A stretch of DNA of 64,000 nucleotides from Ancylostoma caninum (taxonomy: Eukaryota > Nematoda > Chromadorea > Rhabditida > Ancylostomatidae): positions 682,001 to 746,000 of the forward strand of contig JBAJFG010000190.1 in the NCBI GenBank assembly GCA_037903475.1, in the 5' to 3' direction. A model generated the notes under the pieces. It did no database searches and was not told the origin of the DNA. It saw nothing but the letters and a program-made list of their open reading frames with translations. Made by a program: the position numbers and the translations under genes. Numbering within the stretch: position 1 is the first letter of the stretch; each line of letters starts with the position of its first letter. This document shows, piece after piece, positions 56,138-64,000 of this stretch.

Positions 56138-56955
56138 GACGGTGTACCCGGCTTCGCTCGGCTGTTCAATCTCTCCCGGCCATTTAAAGCTGATGCCAAC
56201 AGTTGTTGGACCAAAAAATCCTTTCAAAATGTTCATTATTTGGTGATCAGCTCAAGTGACCCTCCTCCACCCTGCCCCAAAAAATGGGGTGAAGTTGCGA
56301 TAAATCGATATTTCGGTCAAAACGGTTATCATATCCGTGTTCAGCGCACTGCGATACCCCTGTGGACATGTCTTTACCCCTCAGTGGGTAAGAATAGTGA
56401 AAAACATTAATAAGTCGATATTTCGCTCAAAATGGTTGCCATATCCGTGTTCAGCGTATTGAGGTGCCCCAGTAGACATGTCCTCATCGCCTCCTGGGCA
56501 AGAATGGCGAAAAATCAATAAAATCGATAAATCGATCATTTGGCGCAAAATGGTTGCCATATTCGTAATCAGCGCATTAAGATACCCCAGTAGACATGTC
56601 CTTACCACCCCGTGGGAAAAGATAGCGAAAAATCAATAAAATCAATAAATCGATAATTTGGCGCAAAATGATTGTTGTATTCGTGTTCAGCGCATTGGGA
56701 TACCCCAGAAGGCATGTTCTCGCTAGTTCCTGGTCAAGAAGAGCGAAAAATCAGTAAAATCGATATAATCGATAAGCCAATCGATAATCCCAGATGCAAA
56801 GTAGCCTATAACCTCCGCCGGCCCCCGAAGAACCTACATGCGAAATTTGGTCCCGATCGGTTCATCCTCCGCGATTTCTATTCCGAACATACAAACATAC
56901 AAACAAACACACACACACACACAAACTTTCGCTTTTATATATACAGATGGGAGCT
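56138..56955 (+). repeat. Interspersed repeat R2, full copy with internal tandem units
   Basis: Starts ACTAGACGGTGTACCCGGCT and ends with a CA-rich run (56,880-56,925) and CTTTCGCTTTTATATATACA. Inside, a unit of ~111-117 bp repeats at 56,306, 56,417, 56,533 and 56,650. Each has AATCGATATTT or a variant, CAAAATGGTTGCCATAT, GTGTTCAGCGCATT, CCCCAGTAGACATGTCC and GCGAAAAATCAATAAAATCG. Similar 'pCCGGCTTCGC...TTTTATATATA' elements occur in many animal genomes and are usually unclassified or SINE/LINE-derived. Confidence 0.8.
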
Positions 56956-56959
56956 TAAC

Positions 56960-58458
56960 CGCTATGTTTTTCCTTCGAAGCTTATTTTCTAATATTATGT
57001 CGATGACCTGGACCGTAATGCAGTAGTTTTCCTCCGAGGCTGCAGGACTCTTTTTTTTAACTATTTGAATTTTCTATTTACTGTCAATTTAGCACATCAT
57101 TCGTGCCTGAAATTTGCTTGCCTTCCAATGGTTGCCAGAATTTCCACAGAATTTTCTGGTTTCCCTTTTCCGTTTTCAGTTTTTGATCATTCTAGTATGT
57201 CCATCCTTGGTTTTATGCTTTATGGTATCCAAATTTTTACTTTTTACTCTTCTGTTCGCTACCCAAGTCTGGATAAACTCTCTTATTCGACATCTAAGCC
57301 CATCCTCGTCATAGTTTTTTAGCGCCATCCCAGCTTGGACTTGTACGGATTGACTTGGACAGAGGCGGAATAAATCACATGTCTCTAGTTTGCTGTCCTC
57401 CTCTCGGCCTCGTTTTTGCCTCGCTATTTATCGGCACGAATTTTCCCACATAAGTCGCTGGTGCTGGTGGTGGTCGGAATGACAATCTGTTTCTCTGCAC
57501 TCTCACCCCCGGCCACCCGCCGCGGGCCCTGACATCGTTCCGTCCGTTCTTCTTCTGAATGTCAATAACGTCCAGCTGTTCCCCCCGCCACCCCACTGGT
57601 CTCGTCGTCGCCGTCGCCGTCGCGCATTTTAACACATGTTTAGCTATTCAGGCATTCTGTCACAATCCGCATCCGTATTGATCTGTGATGCTCATTTAAG
57701 CATTTGCTCCAATGGGAAACACGCTCGCCACCTGTGGTCGGGGATCCATGAGATTTACCCGGGAGACGGTTTGAACTTCCCGGGCGCTTCAAAGGGGAAG
57801 AATTTGCGGGGAAAAATTTGAAAGATTCTGAAAGAAATTTTGGAAAAAAAAGATTTAGAAAATTTTCTTTCCTTATCTGATTGTTTTTTCCTACTCTGCA
57901 TTTCTCGCTGACCTCTATGAACACACTTTCCTGCCTTCTTTCCCTCTCTAGTGTCTCTCCATCCATCCGCCTCGATGAAAAACATAGTAAACTATGATAC
58001 ATGTGTACCAGTTACCTATATCTAATGACGCTTGCTGTGATGAATAGCTCGAGAAATGCACCTTTTCTGTCGGGAAAACTCGTGTAATCCAGAAAAAAAA
58101 GGTAGGGGTAGGAGTTAGCTACAAAGCCCACAGAGGCGTGCATGACCCAGGGTTTCTACCTACCAAGGGTTTCACGGTCATTTTCACCTTTTCCTACTGA
58201 ATATTCTACATTATTTGCAAGATTATCCCCTCATGATCCAGTGCAGTTCATTGATTTCTCATTTTTTTCTCTTTACTGGTTATTCTCATCTTTTTCGTCT
58301 AAATTTTGCCGGATCTTTATGGTGTATCAAATCATTAAATTAATATTCCCATAACCTCACGAATCACCACGACTTTCCTTCTTTTTCAGCGTGATTTTCT
58401 TTAATCTTCCTTGTTGATGGGTCCTGACTGGAATCTCTCGAAATAATTGTCGTTTCAG
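56960..58458. other. Upstream region of the C2-domain exon, with GC-rich island
   Basis: 57,450-57,630 is GC-rich with GTCGTCGCCGTCGCCGTCGC-like repeats and lies ~0.9 kb before the PKC-1 start exon, so it may be promoter or leader sequence. No other exon was recognised. Confidence 0.4.
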
Positions 58459-58477
58459 CGCCGTCAATGTACCTCTG

Positions 58478-58579
58478 ATGCTGTTCACTGGTACGCTACG
58501 AGTGCGGGTTCTAGAGGCTCGAGGTCTGCGACCGACTGAATGGTCGCGAAGATTCAACCAGAATGAGAAGAACGAGACC
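58478..58579 (+). CDS. pkc-1: First coding exon of a PKC-1 (novel PKC) gene, start of C2 domain
   Basis: The acceptor TTGTCGTTTCAG ends at 58,458, a 19-base leader follows, and ATG at 58,478 opens 34 codons in phase 0 up to the donor ACC-gtgagg at 58,580. The peptide MLFTGTLRVRVLEARGLRPT, then EWSRRF, matches the first beta strands of the N-terminal C2-like domain of nematode PKC-1 and of vertebrate PKC epsilon/eta. In these enzymes the C2 domain binds membrane lipid without calcium and precedes the pseudosubstrate and the C1 domains. The next C2 exon was not found before 64,000. The exon lies downstream of, and in the same orientation as, the C1 exons at 10-17 kb, so it cannot be the start of that transcript by ordinary splicing. 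Confidence 0.8.
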
Positions 58580-59640
58580 GTGAGGAACTTTTATATAACG
58601 CTTTCGATTTATTTATTGTTTGTTTATTTGTTTATTTATCTACTCATTTACCTCATAGACGGGCTGTCAATAAAAAGGGCAGTTACCTTCTGAATGACTG
58701 CCTACTGGCGTCAGGTGACATTTCTTTGGTATAAAACTTTTAAAGAGAGATATGCTCATTATTCAAGGCATAGAACATTGCGCCAGTATGTGGCGGTACG
58801 GCCAGGCTTTGCTATTGGTCATTTCGTCCAACTGACCAATCGCACCCCATGCCCCCATCGTTCTTTCTAAGTGCAGTGCTTCAAGCCCGAGTTGAATTCG
58901 AGAAAGTTCTCCGAATTCTTGAACACTGCAACTTCCAAATAATCTAGATCTCTTGGAATTTCAAAATTCGTTTTTTTCTCAATATTCTGAACACTCGAAA
59001 ATTCGGATATCAATTCAAATCCATCTAAATCCATAGTCGTATGCTGAGCACCTCCACGTTTTCTCTTCGTTGTCATCTCTTTCCATTCATCAGGTCTTAC
59101 TCTTTACTCCTTTACATGTGTTTTTTTCTTTTCAAAATTCGCCTCTTGTTCTATGTCCTTATCATTGTCTTTGCTGGGAAAACCGGCACCTTCTGAACCG
59201 GCTATGCGAGAACTTTTCTTGGTTTCTGTCGTAAAATATTCCCGAACAACCTATTCTGCTTCGTAATGGTCCATGTGGAAATTCTGTGACCGCTCATCCA
59301 ATTTGAATTTTGACACCTTACAACGGGAACATGATAAGATGACCCCTGAAATTCTAGTTTACATTTTTATTCTAGTGACTTAATTAATAAATTTACAGTA
59401 GATTCTTCTTTGAGATTCTATTTTCGAAAAAGTTGCATGAAGAGTGCTGTTTTATGCGTAGTTTTACCATCTCTTTTTGATCATTGCACATCTACGAATC
59501 ACCTGATTCAACAGCTGATTTCACACCTCTAAATTCTCGACTCTCCACTACTCCTTTGGAGATCACAGATAATTCATCGATTTATTTCCTTTTTTTCCAT
59601 TGTTCTCATGTTTCCTGATCTTATTCGTTGGGATGCACGA
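58580..59640 (+). other. Presumed first intron of the C2-type pkc-1 gene
   Basis: Contains TTTA-rich repeats at 58,600-58,650 and an inverted pair of CCAAT boxes at 58,810-58,845. No exon was recognised. Confidence 0.35.
58817..58845. promoter_or_regulatory. Inverted pair of CCAAT boxes
   Basis: ATTGGTCA and TGACCAAT are separated by ~11 bases. The arrangement recalls the pair at 43.85 kb. Function is only inferred from the NF-Y core motif. Confidence 0.3.
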
Positions 59641-59662
59641 CTGTGTACAATGGCGGTATTTA

Positions 59663-60286
59663 TGGTTGATGCGCGTCAAATTTGACGCGTCGGCTCGAAC
59701 CTTCACGAAGTATTCGCGAAGCTCGAAACGCAGTTTTATTCGCGCGGCCATCGCGACTGCAAAACCAGGAACATTGGCTGGCACTATTCCACATTAGGGG
59801 CCCCAGAATTCTCGGAAAAAATTCCGCCGAAAATTTGTATAAGTGGTTTGCTGAGCACGAATATCGTATTCATTCTGTACCGCAGCCTCGTTTTCGATGG
59901 GGTACGGTAGGTATACGCTAGTAAATACGGAAAAAATGTCGGTTTTGGGTGGAAAACGAAGGTGTCACTCAAAATAATGTTCATAGTCATGATCAGCGGC
60001 TAGAACAACCCCTCTACTCAAAATTTGAGAACATTTTGTGAGATACCGTATCTACAGCAAACCTACCGTAATCCTGCATAATTGAGGTTACGGTACAAAA
60101 TGAATACGATATTCGTGTTCATCACCTCAAATAACCCTCCCATATAAAGTTTCGGTGAAAAATTTTTTCAGAAAATTTTGCGGCCCCTAATGTGGAATAG
60201 TGCCTGTTCGCTTCCTACCAAGAATTCTTGCCTCCTCTTCATTCTGCATTGTATATAACCGCGTCAAATTTGACGCGCATCAACCA
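59663..60286. mobile_element. Outer MITE, interrupted by another MITE
   Basis: 59,663-59,689 and 60,260-60,286 are perfect 27-base inverted repeats, each containing the 18-base palindrome CGCGTCAAATTTGACGCG. Weaker pairing extends ~11 bases further out. The interior is split by the insertion at 59,780-60,204. No coding capacity was recognised. Confidence 0.75.
59780..60204. mobile_element. Inner MITE nested in the outer one
   Basis: Ends GGCACTATTCCACATTAGGG and its inverted copy, continuing at lower identity for ~50 bases (AATTCTCGGAAAAAATTC against AATTTTCTGAAAAAATTT). The interior carries three copies of the ATATTCGTGTTCA motif: inverted at ~59,860, direct at ~59,975 and ~60,110. No clear target duplication was seen. 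Confidence 0.75.
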
Positions 60287-60289
60287 CAA

Positions 60290-63200
60290 AGAACGCCTAT
60301 ATCTAAGACCATTTACTACCAAAGAACGCCTATACTGATGACACTGATGGTAATAAATCACGTCATCTGTGAGATATCAACGCCTTTTTTTTTTCTTATT
60401 TGATGAAAATCGCGGCTAGTCAGCTGATTTCATAAGTATCGATCGCTAAACTGTTTTAATATGAAACATTTATGGGGAAACCCTTATCCTCGCCTTGCCT
60501 GGCATTTTGATTTTTATCCTTTTATTATAATGTGATGTGACCCAATTCTTATATTTGAATTTTGAACTTTTCAACCACAAACTTTCAATTTTTTTTCGTG
60601 GCAAACGTTCGAGTGTCTAAATGCTTCATTCTCTTTTCTAGGAGCGAGCATCTTCAGAAAACATTGCTAGGGAGGGCGACCCTTACTGGAGGAAAAATAG
60701 CTGCTTTTCTTCACTCTTCCTCGTTTTCCTTGAATTTTCCTCCCCTTCTTACATCATTACTCTAGACTGATCTAACTTATGTTCTAAGTAAACGAACAAA
60801 TAAAAAAAATAAATAATCTTGAATAGGTGAGAAATTTCGTCTGCGGTTCCATGTTAACGATCCCGCTTGGCTGGAACTGGTTATCCTCGAAAACAAATGC
60901 TTTCGAGAGGCTTTCTGTCCATGCACGTGGATGGGGAACAATTCGGAGGTTTTCCAGATTTCCACATTTCCACCATTTTCCGTGGCCATTTCTCATTTCC
61001 CATGGAGACGAACTTACAAATTCTTTAAGATATTAGTAATAAGATCATTTCATTATTTATTTGATTTTCCTTAGAATTTTGCCAGGCTGCATCCGAGGCA
61101 GTAGCATTTTCCCGTGAACATTTCGGATACTCGCCCAATCAAGTCCGCAAATGCAGATCACACGGCAAATTTGGTTATGCATGAGATGCTCTTGAGCACG
61201 TGAATTCGCATTCTGGCCTATTACCAAGCCGATTCTCTGGATCGCTGGCTGTAGCTCATTTTGGAGATGGTGGAACGGGGAATTCTCGGTGATATTTTGC
61301 TGAACACTTGTTTATTCATTCATCTGAATGTGGATTAGAGATATCCGGGAATTCTTTGGAAGAAAAGCAGTACGCTAAGAATTTTTCTTTGATTATTTTT
61401 AGGAAAATGACATAATGAGAGATAATGTTCCATGTTCCCTGATGCCTTGCGAATAAGTAACAACCCGTAAGGACGATGTAATGGCAGTTTTTGTACTTCA
61501 ACTGCCGATAAAAAAACTCTAAAATCAGTGGTCTTCCTAAAATTTCCAGGTAGTTGTGTATGTATGGAAGGCTGTTGCGGTTCGAACCCGCACGTCAGGT
61601 AGTATCACAATTATCGACCGCAATGCAAAAGTGTGGAATGCACAGATGCGCAGACAGTCAGAGTGCATACACGAAACGATGCGGCGCGTGCGAGCGGGTC
61701 CGGACCGATGAAATCACCTGTATGTGTGCATGAGCACGAAAACTATGATATCACTGAATATTCTCAGCAGCAGATAACGGAATGGCATCGCACGATAACG
61801 TTCATATCTCTCCTCTCCGGTTATAATCCTGAAGAATCTCTGGGGTGCGCCGGATTCCGAAGCTTATTCTTGATCATGTCGCATGCTTCACACCTGAACA
61901 GCACTTAGAAAACTTTGCAGCTCTTATTTCTCTCCAGAAAAGTACATCTCATACTTGATACGTAATTATCAAAAAGGCTTTACTCCAGTTATGGATATTT
62001 TGCGATCATTGCTCAATGATTTGCCTCTACGCACTACTTAGAACCACAAAACCAACTTACTGAGAAGCATTGGTATCTGCAACTTGCTGTCTTCAAAACT
62101 TGTTGACAACCTGCTTTCGCCTGTTCCTGTCGACATGTTGTCGGTCGAAAAGCTTGTTTACAAGTTGTTTTGTAGGTGAGAACGACAAATAATATAATGA
62201 CATCAAGCTTGCCGACAAGGATCTGCTAGTTAAAAGGTCGTCCTCAAGTTGTTTTGGGGTAGAGCTGTGCTCAGAACTTGTTTTTGGGGTTCTGACTAGC
62301 CTTTGTATTGTTTTTTCTCCATTTTCCTCCCAGTTCTTCCTCTCCATCTCTAGTGAATTGAATATTAAAGGCATTCATTCACAATTCGTTCATCACGATA
62401 TACCGAATTATATTACCCAGAATCTGATTTACTCAAAAACCCGAAATCCGCTGCTGTTGGCTGCTGGCTGTCTAGTACATTTGATTCCTTTGCCCGCAGT
62501 GGCTCGTGTGACATTGCATGCGGACTTGGGTCAAAAAAAAGTTGAGGACGTGTTTTCCTTGTCAGTTGTTCTTTGTTGATGTCAACAGGGCGCTTGGCAG
62601 GAAAAATTACAGTGGAATATGCCTCCATTATAAGGAAGAGAAGAGAATAGTCACAGTTCTAAAAAACGTTGCAACTCGTTCAGAAAGGTGGGGTCTGGTC
62701 GATTGATTACACCTGAACCTTACCCTGGTCCACATAGAGCAATGGATACTTTTGCTAGTGCCACTGTTAGAGAAAGAAATTGTGAATGGGTCAGTTCTGA
62801 TTTGCCAAATAGAATTTGAAGGAATTTTCAAATGGAATTTCATCCTCTCAAAATCCCTTTGGAAGGAACAGTTGACAGTAATGAGATAGACCAATTCGCT
62901 CCCCTCTCCCTCAACCCAGAAAATTCCATAGTTGTTTCTATTTCTTGGAGGCGCTGCTCAATCCAACCTTCTTTAACCTTAGTCCATTTCACTTATTTAT
63001 TTTCCGTTTTCTTTAATTTTCCTTCTTCATCACTCAGGTAGTCTCCGTTTTGTCACTACATTCTCGAAGTTATGCTAATAACATGTGCGCTTCGGCCTAT
63101 TTCTGTGGCATTTCTGGATTTCGCCGTGGAAACAATGCCCACCCTACGCATATGCAACTCAAAAGCTCTCGCAAAAACCATCATTTGCCAAATGGAATGC

Positions 63201-63740
63201 GTATATTGAGAAAGAACTTCTTGCTGAAAATCAATATTGCAACTTTTCACCAAGGGATCAAGACGCTGGAAACTTCGCGAATTTCCGTAATGGAGCGTAG
63301 AGGTCACACAGTCGACCTCATTAGTCAATACAGCTTCTGGTATGGCGTGGTGCTCTGACTGTCTGCGCATCCACACGTTCCATTGATATCATCGTTCTCA
63401 TTCTTGTCTTACTATCATGTTTCCTGTTCTAACCTGTCGACACATGTGCTTTGGTGCGTATTAGCGGACTTCGACCACTAGAGTTTCTTGTATGTTATGT
63501 AAGGGTATGTAGAACATGATAGATCCAGGGCCCCATCCAAGTTTGATGTCTTATTTTTTCAAAATTATGATGCAAGTCTACGTCTACCGCTTACGTTAGT
63601 GCTGAAGAATTTATTGTTTTTGGAGAGGGGTGGTGCTCAAACTGAACCCTAAGTAGGGAGATACCATTCACACTTTGGTGTTAACGCATCATTTCCTCAA
63701 AATATGTCAAAAGCGTTCCATTGCCAATCACCCATCCAGT
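60290..63740. other. Unassigned stretch, presumed intronic if the pkc-1 gene continues
   Basis: No exon was recognised. The plus frame 61,633-61,908 (including SPVCVHEHENYDITEYSQQQ) is protein-like but has no family. GCGGTTCGAACCCGC at 61,577 resembles a tRNA T-arm, but no tRNA can be folded around it. 63,358-63,450 shares a fragment with 38,160-38,245. Confidence 0.35.
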
Positions 63741-63754
63741 TCATGCTTTCACTC

Positions 63755-63917
63755 ATACACTCATTTATTTATTAATTTACTTATATATTTATTCTTTCAT
63801 TCACTCACTCAATCATTTATTTATTTGCTTATTTATTTATTAATCCACTCATTCATTCATTCATTCATTCATTCATTCATTCATTCATTCATTCATTCAT
63901 TCATTCATTCATTCATT
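63755..63917 (+). repeat. ATTC/ATTT tetranucleotide microsatellite
   Basis: ATTT-rich units grade into ~18 uninterrupted ATTC units (63,845-63,917). Same motif and direction as the array at 11,165. Confidence 0.9.
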
Positions 63918-64000
63918 GCGCACTGAAAGGAGATATCAAAAAATAACAATGGTTGGACCATCTATGTGAGAAAAAGTCAGTCTCACAAAGGAGGTGCAAG

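Noticed and set aside
61570..61600. tRNA gene suggested by GCGGTTCGAACCCGC
   Set aside because: The T-arm-like piece has no matching acceptor, D or anticodon arms around it.

Overview
The window is nuclear DNA from a nematode, most likely a clade V parasite of the hookworm/strongylid kind. The reasons are short introns with TTTCAG-type acceptors and no other introns in the readable gene, exons closely matching nematode novel protein kinase C (PKC-1, the epsilon/eta class), and a dense load of degraded DNA transposons, Penelope-like and non-LTR elements. The species call is inference. No bacterial, rRNA, complete tRNA or CRISPR feature was found.

Layout: 1-2941 is an element with near-perfect ~255-bp terminal inverted repeats and LTR-like direct repeats inside. 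2.9-9.2 kb is mostly unassigned. 9.2-9.45 kb is a palindromic MITE. 10,347-16,910 (+) is the one gene readable from end to end: seven exons in phase give a 225-residue protein with two complete C1 (diacylglycerol-type zinc) domains of the PKC-1 class, but no C2 domain and no kinase before the stop. 17.5-31 kb is a graveyard of repeats (Penelope GIY-YIG endonuclease, non-LTR reverse transcriptase, Tc1/mariner remnants, an 89-90 bp hairpin satellite) with one convincing two-exon minus-strand gene end at 24 kb. 31-58 kb is gene-poor, with GC-rich islands near 37, 41.5, 44.3 and 57.5 kb, a 39-bp perfect hairpin at 36.2 kb, a piggyBac-type MITE at 51.3 kb and several isolated candidate first exons. 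At 58,478 (+) the N-terminal C2-domain exon of a PKC-1 gene begins; its continuation is not seen before the window ends. 59.6-60.3 kb holds one MITE nested in another, and the window ends in an ATTC microsatellite.

The main biological point is the pkc-1 arrangement. The C2 start exon lies 41 kb downstream of the C1 exons on the same strand, which is the wrong order for one gene. The upstream C1 gene has its own start exon and has lost most arginines of the pseudosubstrate. Either there are two paralogues, one a kinase-less C1-only protein, or the locus is rearranged or misassembled. Most of the remaining sequence is intergenic or intronic repeat DNA with no gene I can support.
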